DNA of 64,000 nt from assembly GCF_000243695.2 (NCBI RefSeq), contig NZ_AHMN02000013.1, forward strand, positions 1-64,000, read 5' to 3'. Under the pieces are notes generated by a model. It saw only the letters and a program-made list of their open reading frames with translations, was not told where the DNA came from and ran no database searches. Of the stretch, positions 16,715-35,074 are shown piece after piece. Source of the DNA: Leptospira kirschneri serovar Cynopteri str. 3522 CT (GTDB lineage: Bacteria > Spirochaetota > Leptospiria > Leptospirales > Leptospiraceae). Each line of letters starts with the position of its first letter. Position 1 is the first letter of the stretch. The position numbers and the translations under genes are program-made.

Positions 16715-17256
16715 AATTAAAATATTCTAAATTAATCATGGTCGGCCCGACGAATTCGGGAAAAACTACAACTTCTTACAAATATCATAGTGCAAAATCG
16801 AGAATTTTTAATTTTGATCAAGAATATAAAAACAAACTCGGTACTAAATTTATCGGAAAAAAGAAATTTATAACAATCCATCAATCCGTATTAGATAAAA
16901 TTATAAAAAATGAAACCAATCTTTGTGTCTACGAAGGATCACATTTAATCCTTCCTGATTTATTTAACACAATTATAGAAACTATAAAAAGTGAAAGTTT
17001 AGTGTTTATTTTATTTGATTTTTCTTTTTTCGATCTATGGATAAGAATGAAAAATAGGTCTTCGTATCGGAAGACTAAATTTGAAAAGTTTATACTTTTA
17101 TTTGTTACTTATATACTTTTTTCATTAAATAAAAATATTCTTACAAAAAAACTAAAAGAAAAAAATATTAAATATATTGAAATAAAAAATTCAAATTTAT
17201 TACCCGATGAAGTAGTTCGTTTAATAAATTACCAGCTTTCTATTTATAACGTCTGA
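16711..17256 (+). CDS. P-loop NTPase, small-molecule-kinase-like, unknown substrate
   Basis: This 181-residue protein has a clear Walker A loop near the N-terminus (GPTNSGKTTTSY, about 12-23). An Asp-containing strand after it (RIFNFDQEY) and an Arg-rich region (WIRMKNRSSYRKTK, about 110-123) recall the lid of nucleotide or metabolite kinases. The start is GTG, overlapping the stop of the synthase-like gene, so both are likely made together; its substrate may be an isoprenoid or a lipid intermediate, but nothing proves this. Its last 36 bp overlap the convergent receiver-domain gene. Base use is as AT-rich as its partner. Confidence 0.55.
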   Translation: MKLKYSKLIMVGPTNSGKTTTSYKYHSAKSRIFNFDQEYKNKLGTKFIGKKKFITIHQSVLDKIIKNETNLCVYEGSHLILPDLFNTIIETIKSESLVFILFDFSFFDLWIRMKNRSSYRKTKFEKFILLFVTYILFSLNKNILTKKLKEKNIKYIEIKNSNLLPDEVVRLINYQLSIYNV

Positions 17257-17628
17257 TTTTCTACAAATGCCATTTAAACCAAAGCTGAATTTTATAATAC
17301 GGTAAAATAAGATAAAAAAAATAGGATGATCAAAGATAGTAGACATCAATATAATTTTAATTCTATCGTTTCGTTTTCTTAATCTATGAACCAAATAAAA
17401 ACCAACCAATCTTTTTCCTATTGTAATATCACAGAAAAAAACCTCAAAGTTTTCTTTTAAAATTTTTTTATATCCACTACGAATATTTTCAGCATATGTT
17501 ATTTGTATTGTTTCTTTTTGTGAAAGCAATAAAGAACTTAGTTGTTGCGCATATTTCTGGTTATCGTCTACGATGATAATTTTCTGGTTTGAAGATATTA
17601 GAATCAAATTTGGTTTCTTATTTTTCAT
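17221..17628 (-). CDS. Single-domain response regulator (receiver domain)
   Basis: The 135-residue protein is one receiver domain with no output domain. It has the acidic pair Asp21-Asp22 (IIIVDDN), the phosphoacceptor Asp67 (FFCDITIG), the Ser/Thr switch at 96-97 (ILMST) and Lys114 (GICRKSDV). The set is complete, so it should be phosphorylatable. No histidine kinase lies in the window. It is convergent with, and overlaps by 36 bp, the P-loop gene. The ATG start is the first in frame. A stand-alone receiver may relay phosphate or act by protein contact. The sequence between the third and fourth motifs is unusually hydrophobic and aromatic. Confidence 0.72.
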   Translation of the reverse strand: MKNKKPNLILISSNQKIIIVDDNQKYAQQLSSLLLSQKETIQITYAENIRSGYKKILKENFEVFFCDITIGKRLVGFYLVHRLRKRNDRIKIILMSTIFDHPIFFILFYRIIKFSFGLNGICRKSDVINRKLVIY

Positions 17629-17707
17629 AAATTCTAACTACTTTAAAATTTCTTACTACTGGCTCCTATTCCAGAGCAAAATATTGAGTATCTAATTATA
17701 TAGTGAA

Positions 17708-17809
17708 TAGAGTTGTTGAAAAATTAATTCTTGATCTGTTTGTATTGGATTGAATGGACAATTGAAGCAATTTTACGAATCTTCACTATGGAATTTTTCA
17801 ACAACTCTA
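17708..17809. repeat. ~103-bp terminal-inverted-repeat element, copy A
   Basis: It starts TAGAGTTGTTGAAAAATT and ends AATTTTTCAACAACTCTA, near-perfect inverted termini, around a centre with GGACAATTGAAGCAATTTTACGAAT. It lies between the receiver-domain gene and the stop of the carbonic-anhydrase-like gene. Five related copies are in the window. It is non-coding and MITE-like. Confidence 0.8.
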
Positions 17810-17847
17810 ATGTATAATCATATAAGTACAATCCATTTTTTGAATAT

Positions 17848-19263
<1,416 letters not shown>

Positions 19264-19795
19264 GATTACCTCTTTTTTCTGGTAAGTTGAAAAAACTTTG
19301 ATTGTAAATGGAGAACGTTTTCTAATCGAACCGGAATTTAGCGTCCAATCATAACGATTAAAAGATAATTGTAAAATTTATTTTACATCGATTTCAAATT
19401 TCATAATAAACTTTTCCGTTTTATTATAATCTATCAATGAGTAGTTTTGTAAAAAATTTCCAAAACATAGATCCAATTGTAAAAATTTTTCAACATCCAA
19501 TCTTACAAAGAATCCTTTATAAAATATATTTTTAATTTGATTATAATTACCACTAAACACTTTATAAGCAATTATCCAAAATGTAAGCGGGTATATTCGT
19601 TTAATATTTATGATGTCCTATCATAAAGACATGAAACTGAAATTTGATCGTTATCTTTGAAATTTATAAACTTTCTCTAAACCATTTCTGAGCTAACTTT
19701 TATAAAAAGAGAATAAATCAAATTGTTTCCGAACGAGTTGCGGGAAGTTTATCTTAGAATTTTTTGAGGCACGTTCAACGGATCACTTTTAAAGA
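19264..19795. other. AT-rich intergenic region
   Basis: This stretch precedes the tandem repeat and contains the start region of the carbonic-anhydrase-like gene. A 60-codon minus-strand frame at 19378-19560 has no clear ribosome site and a biased composition, so I do not call it. Nothing else is seen. Confidence 0.4.
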
Positions 19796-20177
19796 GACGT
19801 AATTTGTAGGAACTACCACAATTTTAGATTTTACGATAAAACTTTGAAAACGAAACCAATTGTTCTAATCAAAGTTATTCTGATATTCTTTTGAAACTGT
19901 GGGAACTCACACAAAAGTTGAAATAAAAAGAAGACTTTAAACTCGAAATACGACGTAATTTGTAGGAACTACCACAATTTCAGATTTTACGATAAAACTC
20001 TGTAAACGAAACCAATTGTTCTAATCAAAGTTATTCTGATATTCTTTTGAAACTGTGGGAACTCGCACAAAAGTTGAAATAAAAAGAAGACTTTAAACTC
20101 GAAATACGACGTAATTTGTAGGAACTACCACAATTTCAGATTTCACGATAAAACTTTGAAAACGAAACCAATTGTTC
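19796..20177. repeat. Tandem repeat, period 156 bp, about 2.4 copies
   Basis: Units start at 19796, 19952 and 20108 with GACGTAATTTGTAGGAACTACC, and the third stops after about 70 bp at CCAATTGTTC. Units differ by only a few bases. Each full unit contains TAGGAACTAC near its start and GTGGGAACTC about 80 bp later, so each carries the dispersed GGAACTAC core. No open frame runs through it. Confidence 0.9.
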
Positions 20178-20247
20178 CGACAAACTCATTTATTTCAAAA
20201 TTGGATTGAAATAAAATCTAAAACAATAAAGCCAATTTTATTTCAAA

Positions 20248-21177
20248 CTAAAATCCTATTCTCCAAAAAGCGGCTCCTTTGAGTTGAAACGTATTAATAA
20301 GAACATCATACTTTTCCAAAGTATTTGAATCCAAAATATAACCTTCCCCTTTACTGTTTTTGACAAAGGAAAAACCGTCTTCATTTAAGATGATTTCCGA
20401 ATTTTCCCTAAATTTTTCCAGATTCTTTTGTGTCAAAATTTGAACTTTACCATTTCGATTCCAAAAATATCCGTAAAGAGGAAGCCCAAGCCAAAGTTTT
20501 GAATTAGAAATTCGTTTTAATAAAAACTCTAAGTTCTTTTTTGTCAGTGGAATAGAAGTAACAGGTCCAGGATTGGTCTTCGGAGAATGAAAATCATAAC
20601 TCATCAAAACAAATTCATCAATGGATTTCTCTTCAAAAAGATCAGAATGAACGATCAAGTTTTGATTAGGAAATTCTAATTGAGGAAATATAGCAACAGT
20701 AAGAACTTTTTCTTTAGGAAGTTCTTGTTTTAACTTTCTTAAAAATTTTTTATAATTCCCAATCTCAGACTTAGGAAGAAATTCTATATCAAAATGTAAT
20801 CCCGCGATTTCGGGGTTTTGTTTTAAAAAATCGATTATGTTTTCAATCGCGATTTTCATCGTAATATCCGAACCTAAAAAGCTAGAATCATTTTTAGAAA
20901 CGGTGGTAATCAAAGGAATTAGTCTGATTTTATAATTTTTACTTAATTTGATAAAACTCTTAGGAAGTAATGAAAACTTAAAATAACCATTTGATAAAAT
21001 GACGGCCCCTGTGTAACAGATCGTATGCGATTTTGAAAAAACATTAGACCAATAAGAGGTTGATTGTTTCTTAATGGATGTAATTAAAACGTAATTCCAA
21101 TGAAAAGGTAAATCGATTCCCCAGAGAGGGTTTCCAACAAACAACGACAATGCGGTAAGAATTTTTAAGATGTTCAC
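20248..21177 (-). CDS. Secreted glycoside hydrolase family 18-like protein
   Basis: This 309-residue protein has an N-terminal signal sequence (about 1-20) and a TIM-barrel of the GH18 type. The catalytic strand reads AGLHFDIEF, with Asp120 and the proton-donor Glu122 kept; the two earlier Asp positions of the classic DxxDxDxE are changed, as in the YdhD/SleL-like branch. FVLMSYDFHS (about 210) and LWLGLPLYGYFW (about 250) are further barrel strands. Predicted role: cleavage of beta-1,4-linked N-acetylhexosamine polymers, possibly peptidoglycan, in the envelope. The start is GTG with a weak ribosome site. It stands alone next to the 156-bp tandem repeat. Confidence 0.75.
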   Translation of the reverse strand: MNILKILTALSLFVGNPLWGIDLPFHWNYVLITSIKKQSTSYWSNVFSKSHTICYTGAVILSNGYFKFSLLPKSFIKLSKNYKIRLIPLITTVSKNDSSFLGSDITMKIAIENIIDFLKQNPEIAGLHFDIEFLPKSEIGNYKKFLRKLKQELPKEKVLTVAIFPQLEFPNQNLIVHSDLFEEKSIDEFVLMSYDFHSPKTNPGPVTSIPLTKKNLEFLLKRISNSKLWLGLPLYGYFWNRNGKVQILTQKNLEKFRENSEIILNEDGFSFVKNSKGEGYILDSNTLEKYDVLINTFQLKGAAFWRIGF

Positions 21178-21290
21178 GTCTTACGGATTATAAAAATCGA
21201 TTTATAAATTTTCAATCAATCTGGGAACCTTTCAGACCGATTTTTTATTTAAACGAAAAGAACCGGAATCAACCGGGAGGAAGCGAAATA

Positions 21291-22181
<891 letters not shown>

Positions 22182-22182
22182 T

Positions 22183-22285
22183 TAGAATTGTTGAAAAATT
22201 CCATAATGACGATTAACAAAACTTTTTCAATCGACCGTTCCTATGAAACAAAAACAGATGAAGAATTAATTTTTCAAAAACTCTA
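22183..22285. repeat. ~103-bp terminal-inverted-repeat element, copy C
   Basis: It begins TAGAATTGTTGAAAAATT one base after the fructosamine-kinase stop codon and ends AATTTTTCAAAAACTCTA. The centre is diverged but its reverse complement can be followed against the other copies. It may form the 3' end hairpin of the upstream transcript. Confidence 0.72.
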
Positions 22286-22499
22286 TTTATAATTGTCTTA
22301 AAATTCAAAGATTATGAAAATTTGATATTAAAGACTACTATAAGTTCACAAATATCCAGTCGTGCGGTTTTCGTGAAATTATTGCATTTTACTAAGAATT
22401 TGCAGGGTAACTGTAATTAGATTTTTTTGAAGTTTTGGAAATGATTTCATATATAAAAATACCATAATATAACTAAAATAAAATATAGAAGGACTCACG

Positions 22500-23443
22500 T
22501 TGAATCTAAATATAAAGTCATCCGAATCGGAAGAAAATTTGATAGAAGTTCAAAACGTAACTAAACGTTTTAAAAATACAATCGCAGTCAATAATCTAAG
22601 TCTCCAAATCCGCAAAGGAGAATTTGTTGCATTGCTCGGACCAAACGGAGCCGGAAAAACGACTTTAATTGAAATGTTGGAAGGAATACAAAAACCGGAC
22701 TCCGGATCCATATCGATTCTTGGAACCACTTGGAAAAAAAACGAAACCTTTCTCCGATCCAAAGTGGGTTTAGCTCTTCAGGAAACCAGGTTTATGGATC
22801 GGATTACGGTTCAAGAAACTCTGAATCTTTTCGGAACTTTTTATAAAAGTAAAAAAGAAAGATTAAGCGAGATTCTAGGATTGATCAATCTGGAAGAAAA
22901 ACAAAAAACATACGTAGGTAATCTTTCCGGTGGCCAAAGGCAAAGATTGGCTCTTGGGATTTCTATATTAAATAATCCTGAAATTCTTTTTTTAGATGAA
23001 CCTACAACCGGACTGGATCCGGGAGCAAGAAGAGATATTTGGAAAATTTTAGACGGTCTTAGACAAAATAAAACTACGATGATTCTCACTACCCATTATA
23101 TGGAAGAAGCGGAAACACTTTGCGAAAGAATCATCATTATGGATCATGGAAAAATTCTAGATCAGGGATCTTTAATGGAACTCCTAGGAAAAACGGAAGG
23201 GGATGAGATCATCCGACTTTCTATGAAGGACGGTTCTAATCCCGAAAGTTGGATTCCACCTTGTAAATTTTTTTGGGATTCTTCAAAACTGGAAGCGAGG
23301 ATTCACGTTTCTTCAATTACAGAATATTTGCCCGAATTGATGCAGACAATTTCTATATCCGGAAAAAAATTAAACACTTTAGAATGTCATAGAAAAACGT
23401 TAGACGACATTTTTCTAAGTATGACAGGAAGAGGACTGGAAGA

Positions 23444-23447
<4 letters not shown>
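22500..23447 (+). CDS. ABC transporter ATP-binding protein
   Basis: All ATPase motifs are present: Walker A GPNGAGKTT (about 49-57), signature LSGGQRQRLALG (about 142), Walker B ILFLDEPTTGLDP and the switch histidine TTHYMEE. The 315-residue length and C-terminal extension fit the DrrA/CcmA-like group that works with ABC-2 permeases. The start is TTG with AGAAGG about 9 nt upstream. It overlaps the permease gene by 4 bp (ATGA), so the two form one exporter, for a drug, lipid or polysaccharide. The substrate is unknown. Confidence 0.9.
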
Positions 23448-25671
<2,224 letters not shown>

Positions 25672-25778
25672 TTTAAGATTGTTTTTCAAAAATATTGATT
25701 TTACGAATAAGCGATAAGTGAAATAAGTTACTTTAGAATATTAAAATTTTATTAAATATGGGTTAGGAATTCAAGGTT

Positions 25779-27221
<1,443 letters not shown>

Positions 27222-27225
27222 GTAA

Positions 27226-27816
27226 ATGGAATTTAAGAAATTTATGATAAATTTAAGAATCAGTTATTACGGAGTAATCGCCGTATTTTTGTTTGGAATT
27301 TTTTCAGTAATTCAAGCTCAAACTTTGGATCAGAACCAATATCAAAAGATCAAAGCGGTGGTCACACAAACGGGTCACATTGAAAAAGAAACTTTAGTTC
27401 GAGAAATTTACGCGATCAACTCTAATCCCCAGGAATATCTGATTGCAATCTCCAAAGATCCGGATTTGAGAGTGTATGCCTTATCTCAGATTAACGAATT
27501 GATCGCCGATTTTGGAGGAAACTCGGCTATGAATTATTTAGAATCGACCATCGCTAACGAGAATGTACATCCTTCAATCCGAAGTTCCGCCGCTTTTTCT
27601 TATGGAAAAACATTCTATTTCTCTGATAGAATTCGTACTGAAAATTTTTTAAATCGATATTCTGCAAACGATCAAATCGGTGTTTCTATTCGAAATACTT
27701 TGAAAGGGCTACGCGCCGGAAAAATAAATTCAATCCGATTTTCGGAAAGATTGAAAAAGGAAAATTTAAATCGAATTCAAAATAAAAATTTAAAAAAAAC
27801 AGATTCATCCAACTAA
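27226..27816 (+). CDS. Secreted HEAT-repeat-like protein
   Basis: This 196-residue protein has a signal-like hydrophobic segment (about 17-32, ending IQAQT) and then short helices of the HEAT type (for example DLRVYALSQINELIADFGGNSAMNYLE and HPSIRSSAAFSYGKTF). It begins 4 bp after the metzincin stop and is likely translated with it. It may be a partner or inhibitor of the protease, but nothing in its sequence shows this. The C-terminus is Lys/Asn-rich. Confidence 0.6.
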   Translation: MEFKKFMINLRISYYGVIAVFLFGIFSVIQAQTLDQNQYQKIKAVVTQTGHIEKETLVREIYAINSNPQEYLIAISKDPDLRVYALSQINELIADFGGNSAMNYLESTIANENVHPSIRSSAAFSYGKTFYFSDRIRTENFLNRYSANDQIGVSIRNTLKGLRAGKINSIRFSERLKKENLNRIQNKNLKKTDSSN

Positions 27817-28027
27817 AACCGACTTAACTTAAAAAACGATCGATGACTTGAAAACAAACGAGTTGTCGCTCGTAATTTAAATATGGAATTTGTATCTGAC
27901 TCTGGAGAATTTTTGTTTGGTTCTAAGATCAGTAAAATTTAACCAACGTTCAAATGAAATAATCTGTGAGGATTTTATTAGAAATTCCTAAAGAATTTTT
28001 GTTTAAGTATTTTGAGACAAGCTCAAA

Positions 28028-28115
28028 AGAGTTGTTGAAAAATTAATTCTTGATCTGTTTGGATTGAATGGACAATTGAAGCAATTTTACGAATTTTCAC
28101 TATGGAATTTTTCAA
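28028..28115. repeat. ~103-bp terminal-inverted-repeat element, copy B (right end truncated)
   Basis: It starts AGAGTTGTTGAAAAATT and matches copy A through GGACAATTGAAGCAATTTTACGAAT and CACTATGGAATTTTTCAA, but the last ~13 bp are missing. The truncated end supplies the TGA stop of the minus-strand gene at 28112. Confidence 0.75.
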
Positions 28116-28786
28116 GGTGAGGTTTCATTGGAATTTCCATAAATTTGTCTGCAGATTCCTTTTTCCTTCCAATCCAATTTCCAATCCGTCGAAGAAGAAT
28201 CTTCTTTAAACAACCTTACTGCCAAATTCGAACACGTATAACGGGCATTAAAGTCTACTACTACGTATTCCCCTAAATAAAGATACCAATGTGTTTCCAA
28301 ATCGATTCCTGAGGTAGATTCGCTTATTTTTAGATTTTCGATCGTTTTCCCTTTCCACCGATCTTGCAGTAAACTTTCTTCGATCAATTTAAGAACAACT
28401 TCTTTATCGGGAGATTCCTTTCCAGGATCAGAAAGTACTATATTTTTACCGAAACCCAATTCTGAAAACGACCAACCTTTTGTACGAATGAAAACGTAGT
28501 TTACTCCTACTTCTGTACGCGTTATACTACCATCTTTACGTTTTACCGTGACTAAAAAAGGGAATTTATATAAAATATCCGAATTAGATTTTGAATTTTC
28601 TATCAGAACTGGTTCCCCATTACTTTCTATCGATTGAATTTTATCTCCGATATTTTTCTTTAGCCAGTAGGTTTGAATGTCCTTTTTCGCCTTTTCTCCG
28701 TCAGGTGGACCCGCCAGTTGTCCGCTTAACAGACCTGGGATTAAAAAAAGCAGAGCAGTTCCTGCTAACGCAAAAACATTTTTCAT
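28112..28786 (-). CDS. Secreted hypothetical protein, C-terminus ended by a repeat element
   Basis: I do not recognise this 224-residue protein. It has a clear signal peptide (about 1-22, FALAGTALLFLIPGLLSG) and a mainly beta, charged body with two cysteines near the end (RYTCSNLAVR and KGICRQIYG) that may pair. Its stop codon TGA is formed by the TTGAAAAATT end of repeat copy B, so the natural C-terminus may have been altered by the insertion. It is divergent from the sixA remnant, 35 bp between start codons. Confidence 0.6.
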   Translation of the reverse strand: MKNVFALAGTALLFLIPGLLSGQLAGPPDGEKAKKDIQTYWLKKNIGDKIQSIESNGEPVLIENSKSNSDILYKFPFLVTVKRKDGSITRTEVGVNYVFIRTKGWSFSELGFGKNIVLSDPGKESPDKEVVLKLIEESLLQDRWKGKTIENLKISESTSGIDLETHWYLYLGEYVVVDFNARYTCSNLAVRLFKEDSSSTDWKLDWKEKGICRQIYGNSNETSP

Positions 28787-28821
28787 AGCCCATTATTAAC
28801 GTCTTCTTTTACATCTTGTCA

Positions 28822-29375
28822 ATGAATTTAAAGTTGACCGGAGAACCGGAAAACGAGAGACAAAGTTCATTGAAACGAATTCACCTCATCAGACATTCCA
28901 AATCGGACTGGGAAACGGAATTTAAATCCGACCACGAAAGACCCCTCTCCGAAAGAGGTAAAAAAATGCTCGGTCTCTTCGAAAGTATTTGGAAAAGATC
29001 GAATTTAAAACAGATTTATTTTTAGTTTCGGATTCCAAGAGGACCATTGATACTTTTAAGATCATAACGAAAAACCGAAATTTATCTCTCGAAACGACGA
29101 CTACAGAAGATCTATACGAATCGGACAGTGAAGACATTCTAACAGCCATCAGAAATTTGAATCTAAAATTTGAAGATGTGGCTTTATTGGGTCATAACCC
29201 GAGCATAGAAGAGATTGCAAATAAACTCATTCGAGGAAACGAAGATTCTTCATTTTCAGAGTCTATGTTCCTTAAATTTCCAACATCCGGTTTTCTTAGT
29301 ATACAAGTGAAAGCCGAGTCTTGGGAAGAAGTTGGAAAACTTCCCGGAAAAATAATTAGATTCTGGATACCATAA
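28822..29375 (+). pseudogene. sixA-like phosphohistidine phosphatase with a frameshift
   Basis: The first frame carries the histidine-phosphatase start HLIRHSKSDWE (the RH nucleophile), followed by RPLSERGKKM, and stops at 29026. The second frame, from about 28989, carries LVSDSKRTIDTF and LLGHNPSIEEIANKL, the second half of the same domain. They join at a run of five T at 29019-29023, where one more T would restore IYFLVSDSKRT. The family acts on phosphohistidine in signalling proteins. The gap is a single-base loss in a homopolymer, so real decay, phase variation and sequencing error are all possible. The next gene starts directly after the stop. Confidence 0.78.
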
Positions 29376-29927
29376 ATGAACAAAATTGGCTCGGATATTT
29401 TACATCCTCGTTTTAGTAGAGAAGATATTTCTCAAAAAGTAAAATCTCTCGCCTTAGAAATATCAGAAGATTATAAAAAACTAAATCCTATTTTTATTTG
29501 CGTATTAAAAGGAGGTGCCTATTTTTTTACGGATTTAACCAGAGAGATTCCTTTTTCGATAGAAATTGATTTCATTCAAGCAAGATCTTACTCCGGAACC
29601 GTGTCTACTGGAAAAATCGAACTGTTAAAAGATATAGACATCGATCTTTCGGATCGTCATGTAATTATAGTAGAAGACATTTTAGATACTGGACTCACTC
29701 TTCAATATCTAGTAAGACACATTTTTACTCGTAATCCCGCAAGTTTGGAAATCGTAGCTCTCCTTTTAAAAGAAAGAAAAGACATCTTAGAATTTCCTGT
29801 AAAATATATAGGTTGGAGAATTCCAGACGAATTTGTGGTGGGTTACGGCTTGGATTTTAATGGAAGATATAGAAATTTACCGGATATACACATTCTAGAA
29901 CCTGGTGAATCTCAGCTTACAGTTTAA
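29376..29927 (+). CDS. hpt: Hypoxanthine phosphoribosyltransferase
   Basis: The 183-residue length matches the family. The PRPP-binding motif is VIIVEDILDTGLTL (about residues 94-107). Upstream are FICVLKGGAYFFTDL (about 38-52) and the flexible-loop YSGTVSTGKI. C-terminal DEFVVGYGLDF also matches. It salvages hypoxanthine (and guanine) to nucleotides with PRPP, complementing purT in purine supply. ATG follows directly after the sixA stop, so expression may depend on that transcript. Confidence 0.92.
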   Translation: MNKIGSDILHPRFSREDISQKVKSLALEISEDYKKLNPIFICVLKGGAYFFTDLTREIPFSIEIDFIQARSYSGTVSTGKIELLKDIDIDLSDRHVIIVEDILDTGLTLQYLVRHIFTRNPASLEIVALLLKERKDILEFPVKYIGWRIPDEFVVGYGLDFNGRYRNLPDIHILEPGESQLTV

Positions 29928-30141
29928 CTTTTTATCATAAAGTGTAGTAAGGACTATAATTTGTCATAATCCAAAATAGATTTCTGATCTTTATATTAAA
30001 CGGAAATCTGAAAATATTGATTTCTACTTTTTTCCTTAGATTACTATTTCAAAATTTTGACACGTTTTCATATTCTAAATCTTTACGATCTAAGTTTTTA
30101 GAGGATCAATAAAAAAAATGTTTTTTACTTTAATAATCTTT

Positions 30142-30223
30142 CATACTTTAGTATGCAAAACGATTACGGTCCGCCACAAACTCAGGTTTTTTCTTGTTAA
30201 AAACCAAAAGTTGTAATCGTTTT
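30142..30223 (+). promoter_or_regulatory. Palindrome and nested hairpin in the leader of the Kef-type gene
   Basis: CATACT-TT-AGTATG (30142-30155) is a perfect small palindrome that could be an operator or a -10 region hairpin. Just after it, AAAACGATTAC (30157-30167) pairs with GTAATCGTTTT (30213-30223), enclosing an inner hairpin GGTTTTT/AAAAACC (30185-30191 and 30199-30205). The outer stem ends 13 nt before the ATG, so a folded leader would lie next to the ribosome site. No known riboswitch is recognised. The rest of 29928-30236 shows nothing. Confidence 0.5.
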
Positions 30224-30236
30224 AGGACGATCATAA

Positions 30237-31997
<1,761 letters not shown>

Positions 31998-32002
31998 ACA
32001 AA

Positions 32003-32188
32003 TTGGTCCGTTCTCCTTGTAATAAGATTTGTTCTATGGATTTTGAATCTGGCTTTTGTAAAGGATGTTTTAGAACTTTAGAAGAAATCTGCAACTGGTC
32101 CAGTTATTCCGAGACGGAAAGAGAAAATTTATTTTTGAAATTAAAAATCCGTAAAAAGGAAAACGTCTCTAAGTTCAATTATGAATAG
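32003..32188 (+). CDS. Small DUF1289-family protein
   Basis: The 61-residue protein carries the DUF1289 cysteine pattern: VRSPCNKICSMDFESGFCKGCFRTLEEICNW, with cysteines at about 6, 10, 19 and 22, probably a small metal site. The start is TTG, 5 bp after the antiporter stop, so they are likely cotranscribed. Its stop codon TAG is the first three bases of repeat copy D, so the end of the reading frame may have been set by the element. The function of the family is unknown to me. Confidence 0.72.
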   Translation: MVRSPCNKICSMDFESGFCKGCFRTLEEICNWSSYSETERENLFLKLKIRKKENVSKFNYE

Positions 32189-32288
32189 AGTTTTTGAAAA
32201 ATTCTATAGTGGAGATTAGAAAAACTACTTCAATTGTTCATTTCAATACAACGGAAACAAATGGAGAATTCATCTTTCAACAATTCTA
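32186..32288. repeat. ~103-bp terminal-inverted-repeat element, copy D (inverted)
   Basis: It starts TAGAGTTTTTGAAAAATT and ends CTTTCAACAATTCTA. In reverse complement it matches copies A and F (CCGTTGTATTGAAATGAACAATTG). The opening TAG doubles as the stop of the DUF1289 gene. Confidence 0.78.
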
Positions 32289-32330
32289 ATGTCTTCAGTT
32301 TTACTCATCCCTATCGAATTGATTAACAAA

Positions 32331-32498
32331 TATGAGTTCGGCATAACGCGAAAAGGATCGCATTTTAGATCGCGTTCTGAATTGTAACTAAAGACTAAAC
32401 ATTGCATTACGTTTCTTTCATGCAATTTATTGACTATGGCCGAGAGTCCGTTCGGGCGAATCTGGATTGCCCCAATTTCTTTTTCTGAATTCACGTTA
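32331..32498. repeat. GGGATCGATGCG-family repeat, copy 2
   Basis: It begins TATGAGTTCGGCATAACGCG, then AAAAGGATCGCATTTTAG, GCAATTTATTGACTATGGCCGAGAGTCCG, and ends TTCACGTTA. The order of blocks follows copy 1, with the central part shortened. It lies in the gap before the fused lipid gene on the other strand. Confidence 0.65.
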
Positions 32499-32538
32499 TA
32501 AAAGTGTAAACTAATAGTTTTAGTGTTTTATGGTGTTC

Positions 32539-34968
<2,430 letters not shown>

Positions 34969-35074
34969 TCTATTTTCTATTGAGACCTTAAGAATTTGAG
35001 AAACAATCAGAAAACGAATCTTTCATTTTGTTTTTCCGGGTTGCCTAACCGATAAATCACAAGAGAGTAGGTCT

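Noticed and set aside
19378..19560. A 60-residue minus-strand gene
   Set aside because: There is no ribosome site, the region is AT-rich non-coding, and the product shows no family pattern.
19796..20177. A CRISPR array
   Set aside because: The repeat unit is 156 bp with no spacers, the copies are directly adjoining, and no cas genes are near.
32270..32494. A 74-residue minus-strand gene
   Set aside because: It is made up of two adjoining repeat elements (copy D and the GGGATCGATGCG copy 2), so the frame is accidental.
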